Assembly: GCA_949825025.1 (NCBI GenBank) | Contig: OX463784.1 | Location: 14,985,283 to 15,049,282, forward strand | Source of the DNA: Siphlonurus alternatus | Taxonomy: Eukaryota > Arthropoda > Insecta > Ephemeroptera > Siphlonuridae | Direction: 5' to 3' | DNA length: 64,000 nucleotides | In this document: positions 1-9,525 of the stretch, in pieces | Layout: each line of letters starts with the position of its first letter | How positions within the stretch are numbered: position 1 is the first letter of the stretch | Made by a program: the position numbers and the translations under genes | Notes under the pieces: generated by a model | The model's input: the letters and a program-made list of their open reading frames with translations, nothing else | Told to the model about the DNA's origin: nothing | Databases searched by the model: none

Positions 1-71
1 CCTCAAGGCGTTAAGAAAATGTAAGTAGGAAACTTGTTAACTTATTAACAATTTGAAAAGTATCTCGTCAC

Positions 72-167
72 CTGGTAATGTAGAAGGATGGCTTGTTATC
101 CGTGTAAGACCCTCACCGTAGTGACCACGTCCGCAACATTCAACAAACCCTTGAGGTCCTCAAACAT
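72..167 (-). pseudogene. EcKinase-like first exon with in-frame stop (gene runs off left edge)
   Basis: The 96-nt reading frame is colinear with exon 1 of the four intact EcKL genes. It starts MFEDLKGL, ends LLHYQ, and is followed by an intact GTGACG donor at 71-66. At 98-96 the codon that is Gln in its closest relative, EcKL-3, has become TAA, so the normal N-terminus cannot be read through. Its kinase exon would lie left of position 1. It belongs with EcKL-3 and the 4198 exon in a subgroup carrying a V-R-V-L-H motif where the other copies have V-K-S-L-H. It is either a pseudogene or, if the base is a sequencing error, a fifth gene. Confidence 0.75.
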
Positions 168-435
168 CGCTGTATGATCACTAATTTATTTTTTGTTAGA
201 TACAGAAATACTGAAATCTTAGGTAAAATATTTTTTTATGATTATAAAATCATATGAGCATATAATATAATAATAATAATAATAATATAATATATTACAT
301 ATATCATATAATCATATTATCATAAATCATAATCATATGATTATATTATGGTTTCAGAAGATTCAACAAAACTAACGATTTTTTCCCCCGTATTATATAC
401 TCTGTATTCTCCCAGTTTTATGTTGACATTATGTT

Positions 436-444
436 ACTGATAAG
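436..444 (-). promoter_or_regulatory. CTTATCAGT composite GATA/initiator-like site upstream of the edge EcKL exon
   Basis: In gene sense the site reads CTTATCAGT, a GATA-factor core (TTATC) overlapping an arthropod initiator (TCAGT). It lies about 270 nt upstream of the start codon at 167. The same nine bases occur upstream of EcKL-1 and EcKL-2, each with TGAC nearby. Function is inferred from this recurrence. Confidence 0.4.
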
Positions 445-477
445 AAACTTACACAGATTACGTTGCCATTTTTTTTT

Positions 478-560
478 AAATAGTTTTATTAGTGAAAATA
501 AGAATACAGTCTTACCAAGGCCGGAAGCCTTAAGGGTTAAGGGTATAAGGTGCTGGTGAA
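478..560 (-). repeat. Dispersed repeat, probable retroposon 3' end (copy 1)
   Basis: About 70 nt, including ACCAAGGCCGGAAGCCTTA, recur at 6915-6995. On the minus strand the segment ends in an AATAAA-like A/T tail, which would fit a truncated non-LTR element. The element class is not certain. Confidence 0.4.
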
Positions 561-655
561 CAAATTATCTTACATTACAGTGAGCATCGCAGAAAATTAA
601 ATATAAGCAGAAAAAAAAAATAAAAAATATAGGTTAATGTGTTTTCTAACTTATA

Positions 656-988
656 AATGGACAACATACATGAAAAAATTTTATTGCAGAAATGAATAGA
701 GGGTACCAAATTCACTCAGATTTTTTTTCAGATTTTTTCTGAGTCCCGGAACTATTTTTAAATAATTATTGAAATTTCTGTAATTTCAGTTGGCACCCCT
801 GAATCCTTATTAATAAAAAGGATAAAGACTGGACGCCTATTGACGCCTCTAGGGGGCGTGGCCGCACTTTCAATAATTATTTAAAAATAGTTCTGTGTTT
901 CAAAAATTTTTAAAAAAATTCAGAGTAGCATAATTCGGTACCCTCTATTCATTTCTGCAATAAAAAAATTTCATGTATGTTGTCCATT
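656..988. mobile_element. MITE, subfamily A (copy 1)
   Basis: This is a non-coding inverted-repeat element of about 333 bp. Both ends read AATGGACAACATACATGAAA inward. They are followed by TTATTGCAGAAATGAATAGAGGGT and then by arms containing AACTATTTTTAAATAATTATTG around a short asymmetric centre. A second copy is at the far right of the window (63561-63904). The inner arms are shared with subfamilies B and C, but the outer ends differ. Confidence 0.85.
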
Positions 989-1771
989 AGATCACAAAAT
1001 TTATAATACAAGATAAAGCTGCAAAACTATAAATATAGTTTAGTTCATTCCGAATTGGTTTCAGAAGGACATACATAATTTATTATACTGAAAAGTGGTG
1101 AGCATTTCAAGTGTCAATCATGAGACTTTAAACATTGAGATTCTTTATAGACGATGTTGGCGTTGCTTTCATGTGTGCCGACATTGCAGAAGTGAAAGCC
1201 GCGCAGCCCTAATATTTTAAATGAGCAAGATGAAATTAAAATAAAACTTTTAATTTTACCAAATGTCTAAATAAATAATTTTAAAATTTTGTTCAAAAAA
1301 TCTTTAAACTGACCCTATATACCGCGTAAAATTTAAGACGGTACATATATTTTTTTAAAATAATTCCTAATTATTTTCTATTTATGCTGCCTGCCCCTAT
1401 CCGACATTACTGGTTACTGCGAACAGTGGAAATGGATGTGGCGGAGTGGAGGGGAGGAACATCGTCTTATAACATGATGACAGAATAATTATTATTAATA
1501 ATATAATTGACTGTTTGATACGTATTAAGAATGATACTTTGTTAAAAAATTATTAATAAAAATTTATTTTAAGAAATATTATGATGTGAAACAGTTTTTC
1601 CATAATGAATTGAAAATTGATGAAAAAGACATCCTTTAGAGTATAACATCATTAATAATTATAAAAATGCATATAAGCATAATGAATTTTCCATAATTTA
1701 TAATTATGGAACAGGCAAACAAACAGAATAAGTAACAATATTTCTTATTTCTTAAGTACGTTATCTACACG
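989..1771. other. Intergenic, AT-rich, no gene seen
   Basis: This stretch lies 3' of EcKL-1, which is read leftward. A TTTATT at 1563-1568 is AATAAA in gene sense and could be a distal poly(A) signal. A short palindrome, TCCATAATTTATAATTATGGA, lies near 1690-1710. I see no coding signal. Confidence 0.5.
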
Positions 1772-3302
1772 TTAAAAATCAATTTTACACAAAAAACTCT
1801 TGTTCATTTCTGTAATTAGCTCATTTACAATATCTTTCAATTCCATATTGTAATATTCATTTTCATAAAAATGTTTCACTGCATCTTTTGCTTGACTTCC
1901 ATGTAAAACAGATTCAAAACTTTCCTTTGAATATTCTTTTCCATCAGGAAAAATTCCTTGTATCAAACTCATTGGACGAAAGAGCATAGCAATTAAAACA
2001 CCAAATAAACGAGATTTTTCATATTCCTCCTTGAATTTTTCATACGGTAGACGATCAGGAGTTTCACACACAACAGTATTGAAAGCATCAACATAAGTGT
2101 GTAATATCTCTTCCTCAAACTCATCCCTAAATTTTTTATTGGTACAATTGTAGAGTAAATGCAAAATATCTCTTGAATTTGGTGCATATCTGTACATTTG
2201 TAAGTCAATGAACTTAACATCTAATAGTCCCAAATTAGGATCAACTTTGAACATCATGTTGTTAACCCAAAAATCACCATGGCAAAGTACATTCATATAT
2301 TTTGGATCAGCCTTTGATAATTTTCTCATTGTTTCATAACATTCAGGACTTAATAACCATTTTGAATATTTTGGATCTAAATTAGGGTACATTTCATTCA
2401 TAACTGCAACTATAGTAATACAAGCTGAGTTTACCATTTGCTTAAATATTTTTCCATCACAATTTTCAAACATTCCATCAACTTGTAGAAATTTTTGTAT
2501 TTTTTTCAACCAATCAGTATCTAACGATGCAGCATGAATTGTTGCAATTTTTTTCATTATTAATTTATAGTAATCCGCACTTAATATATTTGTAGTGACA
2601 TCATATATTGATTTACCTAAAGTTTCATAGCCGGAAACACACAAATCCTCCATAATTAATGTACTATCATGGGCTACGAGACATTTCACAAGAGGTAAAT
2701 TTGGTACTTTTTGCTCCAGTATTGGTACTGCTATATTGAAAAACGCGACCTCTCGTGGAAAAAGTTCTGTTTTTTCTGCCATTTCTCTCTGAACTTCTAA
2801 CAAGGGAAGTCGTTTGACGATAAGAGAGGTGGTGGTCGTCTCTTGGGGAGATATTTTGACTGTGGCGGTCACTCGCAGCATCAGGGAGGTGAACCCTTGG
2901 ACGCTGGTGGTGGCTTTGTCAACCTGCAAGAAAATATATTTATTTTTGTTATTATTTGCAAATATAATTCAATAAAGGGTGCTAGATCAATTATAAAAAT
3001 GTAAAAAATGAATAATACTACATAATATTACAAAATTAATTATTAATGTTTTAATAAATAAATGAAAATGAATTAATGTATGAATTAATTAATATTAGTG
3101 TATGTATACATAATTTTAAAAGACAAATTCTTCCATATATATGTATACAAAAACATTAAAAAATTTCCATTCTTTACCCTGGATTATAAATTAATGTAAT
3201 ATTCACCTGATAATGTAGAAGGGCGGCTTGTTCACCATGAAGAGATTTCACCGCGGCGACAACATCCTCAACACTGACTAGATCCTTGAGCTCCTCAGAC
3301 AT
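1772..3302 (-). CDS. EcKinase-like (CHK-like) small-molecule kinase, EcKL-1
   Basis: Exons are 3207-3302 (32 codons, M-S-E-E-L-K, donor GTGAAT) and 1772-2923 (acceptor TTGCAG). The intron is 283 bp and phase 0, and the product is 415 aa, normal for the family (PF02958, formerly EcKinase/DUF227). Visible kinase elements are the ATP-binding Lys69 in LIVKRLP, the helix-C Glu90 in FPREVAFF, the hinge MEDL (Glu124), the catalytic loop HGDFWVNN (His247, Asp249, Asn254) and IDLQ (metal-binding Asp272). No signal peptide or membrane segment is evident, so the protein is probably cytosolic. Family members phosphorylate ecdysteroids at C-22 or are proposed to phosphorylate xenobiotics; the substrate here is unknown. 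EcKL-2 is its closest neighbour by sequence. All catalytic residues are present and no frame breaks were seen. Confidence 0.93.
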
Positions 3303-3479
3303 CGCCGTTATCAAAATTAAAAACAATGTCTTAACTTACACTTTTAATTGGATCTATAGATACACAATTTTGTGATATCGATGAAAACAATGATCAAACA
3401 AGTGAAACAACCATGCGAAATTAAAACACAGTTAAATGTTCAATTCATTATCTCAGTGTTTTTTGCATGACCTTATTTT

Positions 3480-3488
3480 ACTGATAAG
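3480..3488 (-). promoter_or_regulatory. CTTATCAGT composite GATA/initiator-like site of EcKL-1
   Basis: It lies about 180 nt upstream of the EcKL-1 start codon. A second GATA core follows at once (TGATAAG at 3491-3497). It shares the nine-base block and a nearby TGAC with the sites at 436 and 8003. If the TCAG is the initiator, the 5' UTR is about 180 nt. Confidence 0.4.
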
Positions 3489-3849
3489 AGTGATAAGGTA
3501 TGAAATACATTGGCTACAATACTCGTGGCAAATTCAGGAACTATTAGGTCCAGAAACTTCGAAGAGGCTTTAAGTGTTCCCCGGCGGGAAAATTTTCACC
3601 ATAAGCCACCAATTGTTAGAAAATTTGATTTTTTTTTCCGCAACTATAATATTTGAAACCATCACCTATCCCCCCATTTAGAGGTCTTCTGATAATGAAT
3701 CAAGAACTCATTTTCCTCTGAAAAATTTCTTTTTTTTACATAGGTTTGGATAGGACGGTGGGAACACCGCAAAATCAGATGACTTGAAGCCACCATTGGA
3801 AGCTGAACCAGTTGCCTAACCTCAAGGCGTTGAGATAAAAACTATTAAT

Positions 3850-4173
3850 AATGAGATATTAGAATGTGAAAATTTTAGTGGCTTAATCAAAAGAAGGGGT
3901 AAAAATATGCTACTGTGAATTTTCTCAGATTTTTCTGAGACTTGGAACTATTTTTAAAAAATTATTGAACGTCTATTTTATGACGTCACGGGCGGCACTG
4001 CCCTATCCTTTTTCTTAAGGAGTGCCGCCCGTGACGTCATCAAAATAGACTTTCAATAATTTTTTTAAAAATAGTTCCCGGTCTCAGAAAAATCTGACAA
4101 AATTCACAGTACCTTATTTTTACCCCTTCTTTCGATTAAGCCACTAAAATTTTCACATTCTAAAATCTCATTA
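3850..4173. mobile_element. MITE, subfamily C (AATGAGAT ends)
   Basis: This is an inverted-repeat element of about 324 bp. The terminal arms AATGAGATNTTAGAATGTG, then AAATTTTAGTGGCTTAAT, face each other. The inner arms (AACTATTTTTAAAAAATTATTG) and the centre containing TTTTTCTTAAGGAG between GACGTCA palindromes are those of subfamily B. It sits inside a duplicated EcKL segment: the homologous left-edge copy (1-168) lacks it, giving an empty-site comparison. A possible duplicated target is AACTATT, present on both flanks. Confidence 0.8.
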
Positions 4174-4197
4174 ACTATTTGAGCGAAATCTCCTCAC

Positions 4198-4284
4198 CTG
4201 GTAATGTAGAAGGGTGGTTTGTTGACCCTCACAATGGAGGCCCACGTCCTCAGCACTCACCAACCCATTGAGGTTCAAAGACAT
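4198..4284 (-). pseudogene. Orphan EcKinase-like first exon with 9-nt net deletion
   Basis: The frame starts M-S-L-N-L-N-G-L and ends LLHYQ with an intact GTGAGG donor, but has 29 codons instead of 32. Compared with EcKL-3 the loss fits a 10-nt deletion between GGTC repeats plus a 1-nt insertion, which restores the frame. No kinase exon of its own follows. The next acceptor on this strand belongs to EcKL-1, whose own exon 1 (3207-3302) lies in between. It is most likely a relic of a duplication, but could act as an alternative first exon for EcKL-1. Confidence 0.65.
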
Positions 4285-5203
4285 CATTAGATGATCACGT
4301 ATTTAGGGTCTTTACAGTTTGTAATATAAAGATACTTAATTAAATTTGAGGCACATTGTTTTGAAATTTCTAACACAAAAAGTATAATAAAGAATATAAT
4401 ATTTAATTAATCAATTAAACAAAACCAGCTTTATCCAACATTTCAATAATTTCATTCACATGCAATATCCTTTAATTGAACTTGATAATTCTAATTTCCA
4501 TTGTTTTTGTTACCCGAGGTCTATTATTAGACTTATCAACATTTTTTTATAATGTAAATTTAATTACGGACCAGGAGATTTAATTAGTACAAAAAATTAT
4601 TTTTTTGTAATATTGAATTAATAGAAAAGAAATACAATTGTATATTCAAAATTTATTCATGCATGAATCATAATGATATACTTTAATGGAAATTAATGGT
4701 GATTTTCAGAGTTTAATTGTAATTCGATTTTTTGAAGGTATTACATAAATAATAAAAATGGAAGGCGAATTGGAATTTTAATGAATTTAAAAGGTGACAT
4801 TGATTTACACAGAGTTTTATGGTTGTTCTATTATAGTTATTTTTTATTATTAATACATTAACTTTTCTATAATAAAGGAAATTTAAATTATGATTTTTAT
4901 ATTCATTCTATATTTTAATTAAAAACAAATTAAAATCATATGAATAAATTATATTGTATGATTCTTAAAACAAATAAAATAAAAATTATCTATAATTTAT
5001 ATTTATTTTTTTTTACAGATTTAAAATATGTAATTACAAAACAATTAGAACTTAATTTTTTAATATTCACTAGCGTATTTAACCATCACCTATGTTATCT
5101 TACTAATGTATTGCAGATACAATACTTAACTATTTAATATTAAACTCTTATTTAAATACCCAAAGCTTTATATTATATGATGTAAAGATTTAAGAATTAC
5201 ATT
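4285..5203. other. Intergenic between orphan exon and EcKL-2, AT-rich
   Basis: No convincing gene is present. A 65-codon plus-strand frame at 4940-5137 is low-complexity A/T sequence and is not considered real. There is no clear AATAAA just downstream of EcKL-2, so its cleavage site is unplaced. Confidence 0.5.
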
Positions 5204-7875
5204 TTACACAAAAAGTGTTTTCTCCATCGTTGCAATTAGCTCATCTACAACATTCTTTACCTCCTTTCTGTAATTCTCATTTTCATGAAATTGTTTCAGA
5301 GCTTCTGTTGTTTCACTTCCATGCATTACAGTTTCAAACATTTCTTTCGATAATTCATCATTTTCATTTGGAAGAATTCCTTGTGACATCATCATTGGAC
5401 GATTTATCATAGCAAGTAAAACACCAAATAAACGAGACTTTTCATATTCTTCCTTGAATTTCTCATATGGTAGACGATCAGGAGTTTCACACACAACAGT
5501 ATTGAAAGCATCAACATAAGTGTGTAATATCTCCTCCTCAAATTGACCCCTAAATTTTTTATCAGTACAATTGTAGAGTAAATACAAAATATCTCTTGAA
5601 TTTGGTGCATATCTATATATTTGGAGGTCAATGAACTTTAAGTCTATTGGTCCTGCCTCAGGATCAACTTTGAACATCATATTGTTGATCCAACAATCAC
5701 CATGGCAAAGTACATTCATATATTTTGGATCAGCCTTTGATAATTTTCTCATTGTTTCGTAGCAATCAGGACTTGATAACCATTTCGAATATTTTGGATC
5801 TAAATCAGGATACATTTCATTCATAATTGCAACTATATTTCTAGAACCAGAGTTCACCATTTGTTTAAATAATTCTCCATCACAACTTTCAAACATTGCA
5901 TCAACTTCTAGAAATTTTGGCATTAATTTTAACCAATCATTATCTAATGATGCAGCATGGAACGTTGCAAGTTTTCTCACTATTAATCTAAAATATCCTA
6001 AACTTAAGATATTTGTAGCTAGTTCAATTATTGTTGGAAATAACGTTTTGTATCCAGAGACACACAAGTCCTCCATAACTAATGTACTGTCATGGGCTAC
6101 AAAACATTTCACAAGAGATAAATTTGGTACTTTTTGCTCTAGTATTGGAACAGCTGTATTAAAAAACGCAACCTCTCGTGGAAATATTTCAGCTTTCTCT
6201 GCCATTTCTCTCTGAACTTCTAACAAGGGAAGTCGTTTGACGATAAGAGAGGTGGTGGTCGTCTCTTGGGGAGATATTTTGACTGTGGCGGTCACTCGCA
6301 GCATCAGGGAGGTGAACCCTTGGACGCTGGTGGTGGCTTTGTCAACCTGCAAGAAAATATACCTGTTGTGATTTGTAAATATAATATAAAGGACCTTAAA
6401 TTAATTTAAAAAATATACTTATATTTTTGTTTTATTTTAGTGTTTTTTTTTTAAATATTTTGGGTTAGTGTCAAAATAAAAACAAGTTTTAAATAATTTA
6501 TCAATATGTTATTTGCTTTGTTTTGTTATTAGAGTGTTTGGTATTTCCAAATGCAATGTACAATAAATAATTATAAAAAAAGCACTGACTTCATTATTTA
6601 TGTTCTAAATATAAAAAAAAATATATATAAGTAAGACATAGTTTTCCAATGGTTTAAAAACGAAAAAAATATATATGAAGTGTTATTATGTTTAATTTTA
6701 ATACACAACTGCAGGGGAGCTATTCACGAAGCAGTTAGCCAGGTTTCTAACCACGTTTAGCTTAACCACGTTTAACTAGGTGGTTTAACACGTAAAATAG
6801 GTATAGTTAAACGTGGTTAAGCTAAACGTGGTTAGAAATTTGGCTAACTGCTTTGTGAATCGCACCAACACAATTTTTGCTTGTGTCAGATTAAATAAAT
6901 TTTAAATAATAAAAATATAATTTTTTTTAAATAGTGTTATTAGCAATTAAAGAATACAGTCCTACCAAGGCCGGAAGCCTTATGGGTAGGTGCTGGTATT
7001 TTATTATTATAATTTATGTTGTAGCGGCTACATGCACCATCCAATAATTAATATTATATTATTACTGTTACGAGACATATTTTATTAACAGGTAAAAAAG
7101 TGAATAGATTGGAATTTTATATTAAATATAAAAATTTTGGCGGTTAGGTGTAAGAATGGGCTTGCCTAAACCTCGCCGCAATAAAACTAATTTCTATTCT
7201 ATTCTAATTTTGCAAAAAAATTGCTACGAAAGCACATTTGGGTCTCAAGTAATTAAATAAGTTATACTGCCTAAATATTTGAAAATCTTACATCACAATG
7301 TATCATAAACTCAGTACTCAGTACTTGTTTTATTCAGCACCTTCACTTTAGTGCATTGAATAGTCAATAGAGTATCAACCTCAATTTTTTTTATTGCAGA
7401 AATAGAAAGAGCGTGCAAAGTTATGCTACCCTGATTTTTTTCAGATTTTTTAGAGCCCGAGAACTATTTTTAAAAAATTAATTAAAGTTCATTTTGAGGC
7501 GTTACGAGACGCCGCTCCTTAAGAAAAAGATAGGACTTGCCACCTCGTGACGTCACAAAAAGAAATTTCAATAATATTTTAAAAATACTTCCCGGGCTCT
7601 AAAAATTCTGAAAAAAATCAGGGTAGCATAACTTTGCACGCTCTATCTATTTCTGCAATAAAAATATGAGGTCGATACTCCATTTCTCGATTTATACGCT
7701 TGTTCTGCTTTTTCCATACTTTCATTGAAATCTGATGTAAAAATTCAAATAGACAAAATACACATACAATGCTACTCACCTGGTAATGTAGAAGGGCTGC
7801 TTGTTCGCCATGAAGAGACTTCACCGCGGCGACCACGTCCTCAACACTCACCAAACCCTTGAGGTCCTCAGGCAT
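5204..7875 (-). CDS. EcKinase-like (CHK-like) small-molecule kinase, EcKL-2
   Basis: Exons are 7780-7875 (M-P-E-D-L-K-G-L, donor GTGAGT) and 5204-6346 (acceptor TTGCAG), giving 412 aa. Catalytic elements match EcKL-1: Lys69, Glu90, MEDL, HGDCWINN (His247, Asp249, Asn254) and IDLQ (Asp272). A Cys replaces the usual Phe after HGD. Downstream of Lys69 it is the closest paralogue of EcKL-1, with clusters of substitutions in residues 130-190, the region expected to shape substrate choice. Its 1,433-bp intron is enlarged by a hairpin MITE, a retroposon fragment and a subfamily-B MITE. The Ser-to-Pro change at residue 2 is the only oddity at the start. Confidence 0.93.
6715..6867. mobile_element. 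Palindromic MITE E (ATTCACGAAGCAGTTAGCC ends)
   Basis: A hairpin of about 153 bp lies in the EcKL-2 intron. Its two arms of about 60 nt pair through TTCACGAAGCAGTTAGCC and CTAACCACGTTTAGCTTAAC. It has no coding content. Its end pattern, TTCAC(G/A)AAG, resembles that of element F at 12585-12737. Confidence 0.85.
6915..7210. repeat. Retroposon fragment (copy 2) in EcKL-2 intron
   Basis: The left part repeats the 478-560 segment (ACCAAGGCCGGAAGCCTTA). The right part contains GGGCTTGCCTAAACCTCG and CGCAATAAA, followed by a (TTCTA)n-like tail, and recurs in reverse at 61800-61880. The AATAAA plus short simple tail suggests 3' ends of non-LTR or SINE-like elements. No ORF remains. Confidence 0.45.
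7369..7682. mobile_element. MITE, subfamily B (copy 1)
   Basis: This is an inverted-repeat element in the EcKL-2 intron. The ends are GAGTATCRACCTC followed by TTTTTATTGCAGAAAT. The inner arms include GCTACCCTGA and AACTATTTTTAAAAAATTA. The asymmetric centre has CGCCGCTCCTTAAGAAAAAG next to GTGACGTCAC. This copy is more decayed than those at 32440 and 40269. Confidence 0.85.
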
Positions 7876-8002
7876 CGCTGGATGTTAACAAAATTGAAAT
7901 AACTTAATAGATACTTGGACGAAATTTTATATTGTCAAACGATGCAGCGATATTATAGAGTGAAAATATTCACCACATTTGTTACAGTTTGATATTGACT
8001 TA

Positions 8003-8011
8003 ACTGATAAG
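8003..8011 (-). promoter_or_regulatory. CTTATCAGT composite GATA/initiator-like site of EcKL-2
   Basis: It is about 130 nt upstream of the EcKL-2 start codon, with TGACTTA immediately to its left. It has the same nine bases as the sites at 436 and 3480. This is an inference from conservation only. Confidence 0.4.
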
Positions 8012-8666
8012 AGCGGTCACATACGTGCTAAGTTAATAATCTTTTTATCTACACGCTCGCTTTGAAAATTGCAACAACTTAAGAACTGACTCCCTCGCAT
8101 GTTGATGACAGAATGACTTGAATAAAATTATAGCATATATCCTGTAGTTGATACAGAGGGAGTTTAAATTGTCATTAAAGCTTATAATTATATATTATTT
8201 TATGGTGTAACGGACCATGATGTATATTTAATTTTGTTATTGTCCTTGACTGCTTGTGGTATTTTAAAATTAAATGGTTTTGACCTTCATCTGTTTGAAC
8301 ATAAAAAAGTATTTTTATTTTACATTTTAATTTATGCCTTTATACTTTATCACGATAAAAAATTAATTAAGCACTTGATAATTTATTGTATTTCTTTAAT
8401 ATTCTTAATTGCCTACTTTTTTACAATTAAAAATTGTTATGCTGAATTAAAATAAAATTACATAAAAAATTAAATAATGTATATTTAAAATTTTATACTA
8501 ATTTAGTGCATATATTAATTACATAAAAAATTATACAGTATAATTAAATATTGATAGAAATTATATTTTTCTACTGATAAAAATTATTGTCTCAAATTAT
8601 ATAGCGAAAACAAATTTCATAATTTTCGTATAAAGGTCTCAATAAAACAAATCATGTGAGTATTCC
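8012..8666. other. Intergenic 5' of EcKL-2, nothing recognised
   Basis: AT-rich sequence. The 73-codon plus-strand frame at 8234-8455 encodes only Phe/Ile/Leu/Lys-rich low-complexity peptide, typical of chance frames in this composition. Confidence 0.5.
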
Positions 8667-8754
8667 ACTACTATCAGAACCAAAAAGGTGTGCCCCTGAA
8701 TAGCATACAAGTTCCATAAGGAGAGGGGCACACCTTTTTGGTTCCAATAGTAGT
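8667..8754. mobile_element. 88-bp palindromic MITE D (copy 1)
   Basis: The arms CTACTATCAGAACC then AAAAAGGTGTGCCCCT pair with the right arm over about 30 nt. The loop is about 25 nt (GAATAGCATACAAGTTCCAT). A nearly identical copy sits 52.8 kb away at 61447-61531. Confidence 0.85.
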
Positions 8755-9525
8755 ATATCTAGTAACTGTGCGCGCTTACAAGGGCCCAATAATATAAATA
8801 TGGAAAATCATAGATTACACATTCACTATTCAAAACACAGAGGTCGTCATATAAATAAAATAGTACTGATTCAGCATGTACAATTTTACAGAATAAATAA
8901 TAGATGATATTAAAAGTGTAAAAAGGTGGTAAGAGAACTCGGGATGTCCAATGTATCGATGATATGGATGTAATTTCTTCCTAGGAACTTCAATAGAACC
9001 AACCGGGAAAGTTCCTTTAGATTCAATGGCTCACCTGCAACCAGAACATTGATTTTATTTACAGAAAATTGTTAATTATAAATAAATATAGTGTATTTTT
9101 TACGCCACTTTTCACATCGAAATTGAAAGAAAATCATTTTAAATAAAACCGATACTATATTATTTTTGTTTTTGTAAACTTAATTTTTTCTTATAACCTT
9201 TTTTAAATTTATTTAAATTCCGACATTATTTAATTATACTTAATTAGTTCTCATGATGGCTCGAGCATAGAATTCAAATCTAAATAATTGTAGCCACTAC
9301 GACAATTTACCTTCAAGAATTTAAAATGTTTATATTATAAATTAAAGAATTTTTAATATTAAAAATATATTGTACATTATAATTTTTAAATAACAATGTT
9401 CTAATTTAAAAAATAATAATAGAAAATTAAATATATAAAAATAAAAAATTATGTTTTGCATGTTTAAAAATAAAAATAATACATTTTAATTTAAAAATTA
9501 TTAACTTATTTTAAGTTGTTTATAT
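8755..9525. other. Intergenic 3' of the ankyrin gene, AT-rich
   Basis: No gene was recognised. Composition rises slightly at 8930-9060, but no long frame or paired splice sites were seen. Confidence 0.4.

Noticed and set aside
1993..2220. Alternative-frame ORFs inside the kinase exons (also 5215-5412, 5407-5631, 15230-15436, 14519-14726)
   Set aside because: They are shadows of the EcKL coding frame, out of register with the conserved motifs.
7618..7779. Continuation of the EcKL-2 exon 1 frame beyond LLHYQ
   Set aside because: It runs past a good GTGAGT donor into the intron and a MITE. The same read-through was discarded at 17342-17431.
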